From Delphinus delphis (Eukaryota; Chordata; Mammalia; Artiodactyla; Delphinidae): a DNA stretch of 64,000 nucleotides. Of this stretch, positions 23,856 through 35,449 are shown in pieces. Location of the stretch: the NCBI RefSeq assembly GCF_949987515.2, contig NC_082688.1, positions 79,922,731 to 79,986,730 of the forward strand. Reading direction: 5' to 3'. Positions within the stretch are counted from its first letter, which is position 1; every line of letters starts with the position of its first letter. Made by a program: the position numbers and the translations under genes. Under the pieces are notes generated by a model. That model worked only from the letters and a program-made list of their open reading frames with translations, did no database searches and was not told where the DNA came from.

Positions 23856-24059
23856 CAATCCCAAATCCCTCAGGCTTGAAGTTGAGACTCATACTTTAAC
23901 CCCACAGAGGTTACTTATTTCACCTCCCACTTCTTTTCATAAAACTAGTCCCATTTACCCATCCCTCTCTCTCCTTCCTTCCCCTCACATACATCCTTCA
24001 GGTATAACATACTACATCAGGTCTCCCAAGTAAGTCATTATGAATATGCTCTCCTGGTA

Positions 24060-24200
24060 CTGAATTATACTCTTCCCTTCCTCCTAAAAAAACAAAAAAT
24101 TCTTCTCAACCTCCAAGTCCCACCTCCTCCCTGAGGCCTTCACAGAGCCTTCTATCCTCTACATCTCCTCTTCTCTTCTCTACATCTTGTTATTGCGTGT
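24060..24200 (+). mobile_element. L2 fragment
   Basis: CTCAACCTCCAAGTCCCACC, TCCCTGAGGCCTTCACAGAG and a following run of C/T match the L2 3' region. Confidence 0.6.
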
Positions 24201-24369
24201 GGTCGGATTTACCTTTTCTGAAAATGAAATATGGATGTAATCCCACTGGCCAAATGAGATTATAATCTCCTTGTAAACAGACTGCATCCATTCAGGAAAC
24301 TCGGAGGAAGGATCTCTGGAAGTCACTGGCCTAGGCTAGGTCTGGTCTTGTACTTCTGGATCTGCTGGT

Positions 24370-24550
24370 CTTCAGCATACTTTTATCAAGTGCATACCAT
24401 GTGCTAGGCACTTGCTAAATGTCTTACTTACATCATCTCATTTAATCTTCACAACTCTCATTCTAAGGAAAATTTAAGTCTTAGAAAAGAAAAGTAACAT
24501 GTTCAAGTCACACAGCCAATGTGTGCCAGAGATAGGATTTGAATTATTCC
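24370..24550 (-). mobile_element. MIR SINE remnant
   Basis: Antisense MIR: ACCATGTGCTAGGCACTTGC, CATCTCATTTAATCTTCACA and GTCACACAGCCAATGTGTGC. Confidence 0.85.
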
Positions 24551-24562
24551 AGAGAACGGGTT

Positions 24563-24707
24563 ATTTTGTTGCTGTTGTTGTCTTGTTTGGGGTTTTTTTG
24601 ACCACACTGCATGGCTTGCAGGATCTCAGTTCCCCGACCAGGGATTGAACCCAGGACACGGCAGTGAAAGGCCAGAATCCTAGTCACTAGACCACCAGGG
24701 AACTCCT
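24563..24707 (-). mobile_element. Short tRNA-derived SINE, antisense
   Basis: Core TTCCCCGACCAGGGATTGAA and ACTAGACCACCAGGGAACTC. An imperfect target duplication GAGAACGGGTT/GAGAATGGGTT lies at 24552 and 24708. It is inserted at the end of the MIR. Confidence 0.88.
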
Positions 24708-24769
24708 GAGAATGGGTTCGTAATCACTACATCATATACTTTTTGTCTTCAGTCATTTGATCATTCAAT

Positions 24770-26150
24770 CAAAATTACTGCATGTCTACCATGTACCTTA
24801 TGCCACCCTGGTGCTGGGAATAAGGAGGTAACACATCTCACTTGTATTGTATGATGCAGGTATTATACATCATACCTGCCTTCAAAAGGCTCAGAGTCTT
24901 GTGGAGGAGAGAGACTCAAAAACAATTGTAACAAATGTGGAAAGTATAATGATTGGTCTATGCAAAGGGTGTTGTGGGAGCACAAAGCTGGAGTATCCAA
25001 CCTAGACTTGGAGAAAGGAAGTGTCAAGGAAGGTTTCCAATAAGAGGTGGGCCTAAAATGAGACCTATACATTAACTGGGTTAATTAGGTGAAAGTGGGC
25101 AGCCTAATTAGGTGAGGAGCAGGAAGAAGAGAAAGGAATCAGAGAGAAGATTCCAGTCAAAGGGAACAGCAAGGGCAGTGCACAAAGAAACAGCACAGTG
25201 CACATGAAGAAGCAGTTCAGGACTGCTGCAACCTAAGTATGAGGCAAAAAAAGAGGACGGAGATGCAGGCTGGTCCAGATGAAGCAGAGCCCTGGGTGAC
25301 CAGCTGCAAAGCTCAAACGTTAGAAGCTCTAATGGATTTTGCAATTTAGTAAACAATAAATATTTGCTGAATGAGAGAAAAGATTGTATGAATGAACAGA
25401 CAGATCCCCTTAAATATTATTAGCAGGACTTTGACTCAGTCAGATGTGTTTTCAAAGATCATTTGGGGGAGGAGGGTAGGTAGTGTGGAGAACAGATAAC
25501 ATCGGATACAGGACTAGAGGGGGGGATACCAGTTAGAAGGCCATCATATTTCAGATCAAAGAAGGTCCAAAGTAAGACAATAATAGAGATGGAAAAAAGA
25601 GCACAGATTTGAGAAATATTTAGGGGGCAAAATCAACAAGATTTAGTGATGGATGTGCTAAGAGTAAGTTCAGAGAAGACAGAATTTGAACAGTCTGTGG
25701 GACTCGCAGGCAGAGCTGTCCAGGGTAGTCAGAGGTGAGCACGAAACTCAGAGGAGATCTAAGCGGACACTTCGATTTGGGAGCATGCAGGAGGGAGTTA
25801 AAACCAAGCTAGTTGATGTGCTCACCTAGGCAGTGTGTACAGAATGAAAAGAACAATGGGCCAAAGTCACAAGCCTTGTAAACACCCAACATTTTAGGAG
25901 AGGAGGAAGAAGACTATCCACAGGAGAAATGACTGGTGAGAGAGGCACATGGAAAAACAGCCAGAACGTAAGCTCTTTAAAGGAAGGAGGCACTTTGACT
26001 TGTTCATCTCTATATCACAGTACATGTTTGTTGAATAAATCAGCTGAGTGTATTGTCCTGAGAAGCAAAGGAGTAGGGAGTGAAAGGTATCATCAAGTTT
26101 CAAAAGCAGCAAAGGAATCCAGTAATGACTGAAGAATGTCTATCTGGTTT
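24770..26150. repeat. Ancient interspersed repeat, long copy
   Basis: Modules include TGCATGTCTACCATGTACCT, AGGTTTCCAATAAGAGGTGG, TCCAGTCAAAGGGAACAGCA, GCTCACCTAGGCAGTGTGTA and GAAAGGTATCATCAAGTTTC, consistent with the element at 11.7 kb but reaching further. No coding capacity. Confidence 0.45.
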
Positions 26151-26739
26151 GATAATCAATCACTAGTGACTACAGGATAAAATTTCAGGGGAATGACAGA
26201 TCTGAAAGCTAGACTGCAGAAAGGAACAGCAGGTGGAGTTGGAGACAGAATTTAGAATACTCTTTTCAAAGTTTGGATGAGAGGGGAAGAGAGTTACTGG
26301 ATGAGAGCCAAAGGAAGATGGATCACTAGGAACTTTTTCTTTCTTTCTGGCTTGGGAGCGTGGGGGGTGGGGTGATGACACACACACGGATATGAGAAAC
26401 CTGACCTTGTTTATACATAACTGGGACATAGACAAGGGCACAAAAGACAAATGAAAACAAGGTCTCATGGGTGAAAGTATAAAAGAAAGGTCAGAAGCAA
26501 AAATAAAGGAAATTGCTTTGATCAGGAGACAGCTCATCCTCTGATACTGAAGGAAAGGTAAAGATAGGTGTAAAGCTAGATGACTGTATGAAGGGAAGGC
26601 AGAGGCAGAAATTTGAGGGAGAGCCCACCTGACAACCTCAATTTTCTCCCTAAAATAGTAGACAACAATAGAGTAAGGTGTTTGGGAACTTGATCAACAG
26701 TTGAGGAAAATCAATATAAAATAGTGGATAACATCCAAG

Positions 26740-26955
26740 CCTCTGAAATCCAACTGCTCAAGTTCAAATCTTGCCTCCACCACCTACGGACTGTGAGACT
26801 TGTGGCCAGTTATTTAAGCTAAGTCTTTTATTTCTTCAGCTGTAAAACGATATTAATTAGTGCTCTACACCACAGCGTTGTCACAAGGGCTAAATTAAGA
26901 AGAAAAAGTTCAGTATCTGGCAAAAAACAAGCATTCAACACTACTATCATTCTTG
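26740..26955 (+). mobile_element. MIR SINE remnant
   Basis: Sense MIR: CTCAAGTTCAAATCTTGCCT, GGACTGTGAGACTTGTGGCC, TTTCTTCAGCTGTAAAACGA. Confidence 0.75.
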
Positions 26956-27643
26956 TTAATAGTGAAGGTAGGATGAAAGCAGGAGCTAAGGAAATGTAAA
27001 AAGATCATCCGAGAGCACAACTAAGGTGAAAGGGCACAAATCTGTTGTGTCTTCCCACGTGAAGAGTCCTGTCTCAAGTGTTCTAATGACGCCCAATATA
27101 AATCAAATTCTCAAAAGGCTCCAAACCTGGACCACATTAATTCCACATAGAAATTATATCCTTGCTTTGTTGAACCGCTATCACTGGTCTGCATGAGAAA
27201 AGGCTTGCTTCTTCTGGTCTTCGTGTAAGGCCTGTTGAGGACGCTGTGAAGGGCCCTCAAGTTCCTCTCATGGAGCGTTTCTGGAGAAAACAATGTCCTT
27301 CCTGACAGGCTGCGCCGCCTCCTTGGGTTGGACAGTGCCCATTCTCTAATCTTTCCTCTGCTTGTGTTCCAAGCTAGGTACAGGTGTCAGGGGCACAGGT
27401 GAACGAACGCGAAGTGGGACGGAGGCCAACATGAGCGCCGCCAAAACACGGCAGACGGGAAATGGGCAGCCCAGAGCCCTAGAGCCCTGGAGCCGGAGGA
27501 TGCTGCAACGCCTGCCGGGAAAGAAGCCGTGAGAGCGTTATTCAGGGCACATCACCTAACAGGCAACAGCGGACCCGACCTGAGGCCCACTCCCACGGCT
27601 CTCAACCCGGCAGGCAGAAGAGGTAGGCCGATAACCGCCTTAC

Positions 27644-27730
27644 CTAGAAACGGCGGAGGCTGACACGCTCACGTTACTCCTCCACTTCCGGCGCTGTGGG
27701 ATGACGTCGCGAGACAGACTGGAGAGCAAC
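27644..27730 (-). other. APTX: APTX first (5' untranslated) exon, approximate 5' end
   Basis: The exon ends at 27644 before the donor GTAAGG. The sequence before the donor reads, in frame with the first APTX ATG, SNVSVSASAVSR then L-M-M. This lines up in length with the 14-residue N-terminal extension of the human 356-residue isoform as I recall it. The codon where that isoform starts is AGG here, not ATG. The 5' boundary is placed by promoter motifs and is uncertain. Confidence 0.65.
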
Positions 27731-27864
27731 CAGTGACTACCTGCTGACAGGATCTCGCCCGATGCCCGGATCCGGAAGTGCCCGCCCCACTTGGACCTGT
27801 ATTGGGCCACGGTCCAAGTTTGGATCTTGGCAGTTATCCCAAAGAGGACGAGCTTTCTCAGCAT
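27684..27864 (-). promoter_or_regulatory. APTX: APTX core promoter, CpG-rich and TATA-less
   Basis: Reading toward APTX: a CCAAT box (complement of 27801-27805), a GC box GGGGCGGG (complement of about 27780-27787), an ETS site CCGGAAGTG on the plus strand at 27772-27780, a CRE-like TGACGTCG at 27702-27709, and a second ETS site CCGGAAGT on the minus strand (27691-27684). No TATA box is visible. This is the usual make-up of a housekeeping promoter. Motifs are seen; their use is inferred. Confidence 0.6.
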
Positions 27865-28640
27865 CTGTCTATGCGAGAGCTGCTACCCCATCACCACCTC
27901 TTAGTTTCTGAAATGGGAGAGTCTTCAGGCTGCTCTTCTCTCGGTGGCCGTTTCTAGGCAGCCGTCCAGCCTCTGACATTCCCTTCATAAGGAAAAGCTC
28001 ACTACTTTTAAGGCCACCTTTTGCGCTGTAGACAGTAGCTGCTTGTGGCCGCCCCCTTTCAAAGCTACAATCTGCTTTCTCCTATTCTGGGGTAGAAAGG
28101 ACTGGAGGGGAGAAACCTTAGCGGAGAAACCTGCTAAGATTTTTTAATGCTGTCTTCAGTAAATGAACTGGCTGAGGGGCAGTCAGGGAGGGGAGAAGCA
28201 GGATGCTGGAATGAAATGTGTTTACCGATTTTTACGGCAATTCCAGGATGTTCCCTAAGAGTCATATATTGCAATTATTCGAAGGCATTCTGGCAGATGG
28301 AAAAACTCCTCTCTCATTTGGAATATTGTTTCCTTCCAAAGAAAAGCAGAGACTCAATGGTATGATGGCGATATCAGAGCTATAAAAACAGAGTGGGAGG
28401 ATCTTCCAGGAAACACGGAAGGGAGACTTGGCAGTTGTTAGCAGAGAAGATGCAGGTTTATATTAGGGTCACACCAGTAAGTGGAGGAGCACAGGAAGCT
28501 TCTCAGCAGCCACGCAGGCCTCATGGCAGTAGAATGTGGTTCACATTGCTCGAGGTAAAGAGTGGCTGTTCTGGTGACCTGACCAGTTATTTCCTCAGAA
28601 TTAAGCTTCTCTTAGCCTCTACTTCAACCTGACCTGCCTA
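27865..28640. other. Sequence upstream of APTX, nothing recognised
   Basis: CpG density falls off after about 27.9 kb. No repeat or gene that I recognise. Confidence 0.5.
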
Positions 28641-28680
28641 TGTTGTGTCTTGCATTCAAAACTGGATTGGATTATTCTAA

Positions 28681-28782
28681 TTGGATTATTCAACATATAT
28701 TGTGCAAAATTGGGCAGCCTATTAGGTCTAGTTGGATTATTCAACATATACTGTGCAAAAATGTCCAGCCTATTAGGTCTAG
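28681..28782. repeat. Tandem duplication, two 51-base units
   Basis: The units 28681-28731 and 28732-28782 both run from TTGGATTATTCAACATATA to CAGCCTATTAGGTCTAG and differ at only a few positions. A shorter partial copy (GGATTGGATTATTCTAA) precedes them. Confidence 0.95.
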
Positions 28783-28944
28783 CCATTTCTCTATAGCATA
28801 CTACCGGCCCAAGAAGCAGGGTCACATGGCATAATGCACGGCTTCGGGGCATGGCAGGCACAAAATTCTCAAGGACTCCAAAGCCAAAGATTTATCACAA
28901 ACACATATATAGAGATTAATAGAGAATAAGCCTGTGGTATTATC

Positions 28945-29150
28945 TAATGCAGTAGCCCTCAAAATATAATCCTTAGATCAGTAGGAGTAGCCTCAAAACA
29001 CTTGGGAACTTGTTAGAAATGCAAATTCTCAGTCCTCACCCCAGGCTTACTAATTCAGAAACTCTGGGGGGCGAGGCCCTGCAATATGTTTAACAAGCCC
29101 ACCAGGTTATCCTAATATTGTACATGCTTAGATTTGAAATTCATTGATGG
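28945..29150 (+). mobile_element. MER5A-type hAT transposon remnant
   Basis: GGGAACTTGTTAGAAATGCA, CAGAAACTCTGGGGGGCGAG and TTTAACAAGCCCACCAGGTT match the MER5A consensus order. Confidence 0.85.
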
Positions 29151-29379
29151 AAGGCAAAGGCTTCAAACCACACTGTGATAAATGTGTTTTGTTAGTATAC
29201 TCAGAGTTTTGGAGTTTTTTTGTTTGGTTTGCTTTTTTCAAATAAAATTTTTTTTTCAATTTTTAATTGTGGCAAAATACAAATAACATAAAACTTACCG
29301 TCTTAACTGTTTTTAAGTGTATAGTTCAGTAGTGTTAAGAATATTCACATTGTAGTAAAATCTATCTCCAGAACTTTTT

Positions 29380-29647
29380 TTTTTGGCTGCGTTGGGTCTT
29401 TGTTGCAGCGCACAGGCTTTCTCTAGTTGCCGCAAGTGGGGGCTACTCTTCGTTGCAGTGCACGGGCTTCTTATTGCGGTGCCTTCTCTTTTTGCAGAGC
29501 ACGGGCTCTAGGCACGCGGGCTCAGCAGTTGTGGCGCACGGGCTTAGTTGCTCTGCGGCATGTGGGATCTTCCCGGACCAGGGCTCGAACCCGTGTCCCC
29601 TGCACTGGCAGGCGGATTCTTAACCACTGCACCACCAGGGAAGCCTC
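29380..29647 (-). mobile_element. CHR-type SINE in L1
   Basis: T tail, TTGGCTGCGTTGGGTCTTTG, then the full body and tRNA-like head to CACCACCAGGGAAGCCT. The target duplication CCAGAACTTTTT lies at 29368-29379 and 29648-29659. Confidence 0.94.
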
Positions 29648-30513
29648 CCAGAACTTTTTAATCTTGCAAAACCAAAACTCAAACAACTCCCCATTTCCCC
29701 CGCCCCCAATCCCTGGCAACCACCACCATTCTACTTTAAGTTACAATGAGTTTGACCACTCCAGATACCTCATGTAAGTGAAATCATACAGTATTTGTCT
29801 TTTTGTGACTGGCTTATTTCACTTAGCATAATGTCCTCAAGGTTAATTCACTTGTAAGTGTCAAAACCTCTCTCCTTTTCAAGGCTAAAAAACATTCCAT
29901 TGCATGTATACACCACACTATTCCTCTGCTTCCACCTTTTGGCTATTATGAATAATGCTGCTGCGAACATCGTTGTACAAGTATCTCTTTGAGATCTTGC
30001 CTTCAATTATTTTGTATATATACCCAAAATTGGGATTGCTGATTCATAATTCTGTTTTTAATATTTTAAGGGACCACCTACTGTTTTCCATAGCGGCTGC
30101 ACCATTTTACATTCCCACCAGCAGTGTACAAGGGTTCCAATTTCTCCACATTCTTGCCAACACTTGTTATTTTCTTATTTCGGTTTTTTTTCTTTTAATA
30201 GCAGTCCTCCTAATGGGTGTGAGGTAAGGTGATATCTCACTGTGGCTTTGATGTGCATTTCTCTAATGATTAGCGATGTTGAGCATCTTTCCATGTTTTT
30301 TGGCCATTTGTATATCTTCTTCAGAGAAATACCTATTCAAGTCCTTTACCTATTTTTAAATCATGTTATTTTATTGTTGTTGCATTGTAGAAGTTCTTTT
30401 AATCTTCTGGATATTAACCCCTTATCACATATATGACTTGCAAATATTTTTTCCCATTTCGTAGGTTGCCTTTTCACTCTGTCAACTGTGCCCTGCACAG
30501 AAGTTTTTAATTT

Positions 30514-30750
30514 ATTATTATTATTATTATTATTATTTGGCTGCATTGGGTCTTCGTTGCAGTGCGCAGGCTTCTCATTGCGGTGGCTTCTCTTGTTGTG
30601 CAGCACCGGCTCTAGAGGGCAGGCTCAGTAGTTCTGGTGCACAGGCTTAGTTGCTCCGCGGCATGTGGGATCGTCCCAGACCAGGGCTCGAACCCATGTC
30701 CCCTGCACTGGCAGGCAGATTCTTAACCACTGCACCACCAGGGAAGCCCC
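30514..30750 (-). mobile_element. CHR-type SINE in L1
   Basis: Antisense copy whose tail has become ATT repeats (30514-30537). A perfect 15-base target duplication AGAAGTTTTTAATTT lies at 30499-30513 and 30751-30765. Confidence 0.95.
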
Positions 30751-31589
30751 AGAAGTTTTTAATTTTGATCTAGTCCAATTTATCTATATTTATTCTTGCT
30801 GCCTATGCTTTTGGTATCATATCCAAGAAATCATTGGACGCTTTTCCCCTATGTGTTACAGTTTTAGGTCTCACATTTAGGTCTTTGATCCATTTTGAGT
30901 TTTTTTTTAATATATTGTATAAAGTAAGCATCCAACATCATCCTTTTGCATGTGGATATCCAGTTTTCCCAACACAACTTGTTGAAAACACTGTCTTGCC
31001 TCCATTGAATGGTCTTGGAATACTTGTTGAAAATCATTTGACTACATATGCAAGGGTTTACTTCTGGGCTTTCTATTCTATTCCATTGGTCCAGTACCAC
31101 CCTGTTTTGATTACTGTAGCTTTATAATAACTTTTTAAATCAGGAGGTGTGAGACCTCCAACTTTGTTTTTTTTTTTTCCTTTTTCTAAGATTGTTTTGG
31201 CTATTTTGCTCAGGGGGGGTAATTTTTTTTTAATTATAACAGTTAGAAATTAGAAAATCTTGCATGAAAATCAGGATTCTTGGTCTCTTGGGAAAGAAAT
31301 CCAGCAAATTCTGGCAACAAACAGCTGGAACTGGAGTGGCTGCCAAGTGCTCTCTAGTTGCCATTGTCTCCACCCACTCATTTACATAATCTGTCCCGTC
31401 CCTTAAAGGCCCTTCTTTCTTTGATACTTTGAGACTCCTGGTCTAAGGGTAAGGCTGTTGGAGCCAGAGGACCAACCTGGGGAGGCTGCAGTGGTCTGGT
31501 TCAGAGATTTTCTCAAAAGGAAAAATACAGAGTTCTGAGAGAAAATATAGCTAGGAAATTTTGTTTGTTGCAGGAGAGAGGGTAGAGTG

Positions 31590-32110
31590 GGAGGGGTTGG
31601 GGAGGGGTGTCAAGAAAGACCTATCTAAGGAAAGGACAATTAAACTGAGTCCAGAAAGATGAAAATGAAACAGACAAGACTTGGTAGAAGAATATTCTAG
31701 GTCTATAATATAGACTGAGGAAAGGGCATGTACAAAAGCCCTACAGTAGGGCTTTTAGCATATTCTTTCAGGCATGACAGAAATCCAATGGAGCTCAAGA
31801 GTAGTTCGTAAGAGGAAAACGGTGAGATATGAGCGAGGGTCAGATAGTAAACCATTCAGGAACTGTATGTAAGCTCATCCTATAGTCAATGAAAAAACCC
31901 TAAAGAGTTAGCCAGGGAGTGACATTATTTGATTCTCATTTTATGAAGATCACTGTGGCTGCTGTGAAGAAGAACAGATTGAAAGGGAGGATGAGAACAG
32001 AAAGGCTGAGAGCAGTTAGGAGTTTACTGATGTAGCACAAAGGATGTTGGCAGCCTGGACAAGAATACAGAAGTAGACTGATTTAAGAGCTATTTTGGAG
32101 GCAGTAGCAA
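31590..32110. repeat. Ancient interspersed repeat, copy
   Basis: Modules AGACCTATCTAAGGAAAGGA, TTTATGAAGATCACTGTGGC and AAGAACAGATTGAAAGGGAG correspond to the 11.7 kb copy. The flanks (31.2-31.59 and 32.11-32.64 kb) look unique. Confidence 0.5.
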
Positions 32111-32651
32111 CTGGATAAGACAAGACATATTCTTCTCTGTAGGCCAACCTAGGTCAGATGGCAAATAACAAAAGTCACTTAGTGGGGATAGGACCAAAAC
32201 CTAGTGAGCTATACAAGTAGTTGCATCTTTCACATATCCAAAAACTTCTCACTGCAAGTACCTACGACTCTGCCTGAAGGCTTCCTCCGGCCCCAAGAGC
32301 CTTCTCTGACTGCATACAGGCCAGAAGGGATGGGATTTACACTCCTGGGAGCAGTAGTGAAAATGATGTAAAGAAGTGAATGGGTAAACTTGTTTCCACA
32401 CCCCTGGGGCGAAACAACTTTGAAGCATACACTACTCTGTCTCCCAGAGGCTCTCCAGCCCCAGTTGTCTAGAGGGGTAACCTGTGCATTAACCCACGGG
32501 TACTACTTCCCTCCCATCCCTGTCTCACTTCTCCACTCCCCTACTGATCCTTCCTGCTATCATCTCCTAAACAAACTAATTGCACTCAAATCCTTGCCTT
32601 GTGTATGCTTCTGGGGGAATACAACCTATACACTCCTGTTGAATATTTTCT

Positions 32652-33018
32652 TTTTTTTTAATTAATTTGTTTGTTTGTTTGTTTATTTATTTATGGCCGC
32701 ATTGGGTCTTCATTGCTGTGTGCGGGCTTTTCTCTAGTTGCAGCGAGCAGGGGCTAGTCTTTGTTGCGGTGCGTGGGCTTCTCATTGCAGTGGCTTCTCT
32801 TGTTGCGGAACACAGGCTCTAGGCACGCGGGCTTCAGTAGTTGTGGCACACGGGCTCAGTAGTTGTGGCTCACAGGCTCTAGAGCGCAGGCTCAGTAGTT
32901 GTGGTGCACGGGCTTAGTTGCTCCGCGGCATGTGGAATCTTCCCAGACCAAGGCTCGAAACCGTGTCCCCTGCATTGGCAGGTGGATTCTTAACCACTGT
33001 GCCACCAGGGAAGTCCCT
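32652..33018 (-). mobile_element. CHR-type SINE, full length, antisense
   Basis: The tail is TTTG/TTTA repeats, then GGCCGCATTGGGTCTTCATT through GCCACCAGGGAAGTCC. The target duplication AATATTTTCT lies on both sides (left near 32642, right near 33020). The body contains an extra repeat of the GTAGTTGTGGC module. Confidence 0.93.
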
Positions 33019-33699
33019 AAATATTTTCTAATGATATTCTATTTCTCTTTTTTAGGTAAGTTAGTAACTCCTACTGCTTCCCAACTTTTTGATGTCATGG
33101 CACAAAGATAAAATTATATATGCGAATCATACTGGGGTCACCTTAAGGTCTATGAGGAACTTGGTTTAAAAAAATCATTATATTTTCTTTATAATTATAT
33201 GTGATAAAAATTTAAAATAGACCATTTGAGAAAATAACATTGATTCTGGCTAAATATCCAAATAAAATATTTTAAAATTTTTCATGAGAAAATTGACCAT
33301 GTTTCTGTGAATATTACCTTTTTGACATTAGGTTTCATGGTGAAATAGCTATGTCATTTCTGATTAAGTTTTTAATGATAATCTTTTTAAATTCTTAGAG
33401 TCACACCCATAATTGGCGCACCAGTAGAGAAGTTCTGTTCTATACATCACAGAGTAAACATGCTAATGTATCCATAAACTATACCCTGCAATTTACTTTA
33501 AAATTTTCCACCTATAATTTACACTTTATTGTTTTCAACTCCTACTTTCAATACTAGTTAACCTCTCCCACTATGTGTTGATTTCATAGATTAACTCTCT
33601 CAAGAATCTAACTTTGCAAGAGTTTAGGGGATCGTCACTGTAATCCCAAGGACTAACATTCATACCATTGATGGTTCCTGTTAGAACTTTCATTTCAAT

Positions 33700-34030
33700 T
33701 CATCAATTCTTATTTGTGTAAATTGCAGATGTTGTGGTGGTCTCTTCTGAAATTTCTTATAAACATACTAATTCTAACTTATCCTGCTTACCTTCTATCA
33801 TCTCTTCATTGCCAGCCTTATATGAGCAATGCTGAACTTCTTACCCTTCCATCCCCTCCTCCTCAGTACTCTAGAGAGATAGATGAACTATCCCTGCTAA
33901 GCCCTGGCGCAGCTGTAATACTCTATTGCATTCCTTGATGTTCATGCTATTTCCTCTGGAATGTTCTTCCTTATTTTCTCCCTAATTCACTCCAGCCCCC
34001 TCCAATCCATTTACATGCAACTAGAGAAAA
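33700..34030 (+). mobile_element. L2-like remnant
   Basis: TGCTATTTCCTCTGGAATGT, CCTTATTTTCTCCCTAATTC and upstream C/T-rich sequence resemble the L2 3' region. The flanks 33.02-33.7 and 34.03-34.52 kb show nothing I recognise. Confidence 0.45.
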
Positions 34031-34519
34031 TATTTCAAAACACAAATCTGACTAAACTCAGTAACTTTTAGTCTTACTTTTGAATGAGATGTTATCTATC
34101 CCTCATAATCCTATCTACCACTTTTTCCTTGCCTATCCACATACCCAACACAGGGGTTTCTTTCAATTTATTGAACCCATTCAGTCAAGGTTCTCTGGTT
34201 GGAAGCTGGAAAAGTACTCTAGCTAACTTAAAGACTGATGCAGCTGCCCTTGGTACCATTCCCAAACCATATGAATCCTGTACTATCCAGGCCCTCAACC
34301 TCACAATTACACAGAGTTAACAGTAACTCCAGAACAGGAGGGCCTGGGCTCCTGGCACTGTCAAGATCAGTTCTTCCCTCTGGTCAAGTAGGAGGCACAT
34401 GGATTTAGGAGCCCACATGGACACTTGCATCCCACTAGAGGCCAAGATTCTCCAGGGTCTTGGCCTATAGCCAGATGAAATCAGAGAAGCTCTAGCTTTC
34501 CATTGCTTGGTACATTTTT

Positions 34520-35240
34520 TCATTCATTCAAGTATTTTTGAGCAGCTTCTACATGTCAGGCATTGTTTTAGGTGCCAGGGCCTATACCACAGTGAACAAA
34601 ACAAAGCTTCTGCTTTCAAGGAGCTTACAATCTAGTGGGGAGAGGCAGGCCATAAAAAAGAAATATATGGATAGGGACTTCCCTGGTAGCGCAGTAGTTA
34701 AGAATCCGCCTGCCAATGCACGGGACACTGTTCAATCCCTGGTCCGGGAAGATCCCTCATGCGCAGAGTAACTAAGCCCATGTGGCACAACTACTGAGCC
34801 TGCCCTCTAGAATCCATAAGCCACAACTACTGAGCCCACGTGCCACAACTACTGAAGCCCGCGCACCTAGAGCCTGTGTTCCGCAACAAGAGAAGCCACC
34901 GCAATGAGAAGCCCGCGCACCGCAACAAAGAGTAGCCCCCTCTCGCCGCAACTAGAGAAAGCCCACGTGCAGCAACGAAGACCCAACGCAGTCAAAAATA
35001 AATAAATTTTTTTAAAAAAGAAGAAATATACGAGTCATGTGGGGATAAATGTTATAAAGAAAAAGCAGGATAGAAAGTGATGAGGATACTTTGTTTATTG
35101 TTGAAGGCCTTTTTTTGAGTACAGACCTGAAAGAAGGAAGGAAGCCATGTAGATATCTAGGTGGGAAGGGAAGCCATCAAAGGATTTTAATCAGAGGAGT
35201 GACTTTTTGAGCCCTGCCACCTCCAACCACCACAGAGTGA
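34520..35240. repeat. Ancient interspersed repeat, interrupted by a SINE
   Basis: ACATGTCAGGCATTGTTTTA, TTCAAGGAGCTTACAATCTA and, after the SINE, AAAGGATTTTAATCAGAGGA match the 11.7 kb element in order. Confidence 0.55.
34668..35020 (+). mobile_element. CHR-type SINE, full length
   Basis: GACTTCCCTGGTAGCGCAGT head, full body and tail AAATAAATTTTTTTAAAAA. A 10-base target duplication AAGAAATATA lies at 34658-34667 and 35021-35030. Confidence 0.93.
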
Positions 35241-35243
35241 CAT

Positions 35244-35449
35244 TTTTTTTTTTAATGCGGTACGCGGGCCTCTCACTGTCGTGGCCTCTCCCGCTGCGGA
35301 GCACAGGCTCCGGACGCACAGGCTCAGCGGCCATGGCTCACGGGCCCAGCCGCTCCGCGCCATGTGGGATCTTCCCGGACTGGGACACAAACCCGTGTCC
35401 CCTGCATCGGCAGGCAGACTCTCAACCACTGCACCACCAGGGAAGCCCT
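35244..35449 (-). mobile_element. CHR-2-type SINE, antisense
   Basis: T tail, GCGGTACGCGGGCCTCTCAC, GGCCATGGCTCACGGGCCCA, ending CACCAGGGAAGCC. The target duplication GAGTGACAT lies at 35235-35243 and 35450-35458. Confidence 0.94.

Larger units (their letters stand above)
20528..27643 (-). other. APTX: APTX first intron (7.1 kb)
   Basis: Separates the 5' non-coding exon from the start-codon exon. It contains MIR copies (20.6 and 26.75 kb), a TG microsatellite (21.64 kb), a hAT-type remnant (23.66 kb), a short SINE (24.56 kb) and diverged fragments of one ancient repeat (20.8, 24.8-26.2 kb). I see no further coding exon. The stretches 21.7-23.6 and 26.95-27.3 kb show nothing recognisable. Confidence 0.8.
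29230..31190 (-). mobile_element. L1 3' half, antisense, split by two SINEs
   Basis: Reading on the plus strand: TGGCTTATTTCACTTAGCAT, TAATGGGTGTGAGGTAAGGT, CTCTAATGATTAGCGATGTT, GTTTTAGGTCTCACATTTAG, TTCTATTCCATTGGTCCAGT. These are reversed ORF2 and 3' UTR sequences of an old L1. SINEs interrupt it at 29380-29647 and 30514-30750. All frames are broken. Confidence 0.9.

Noticed and set aside
27640..27864. 75-residue N-terminal extension reading through the APTX first exon from an ATG at 27864
   Set aside because: That ATG lies upstream of the CCAAT, GC-box and ETS cluster, so it is unlikely to be transcribed.
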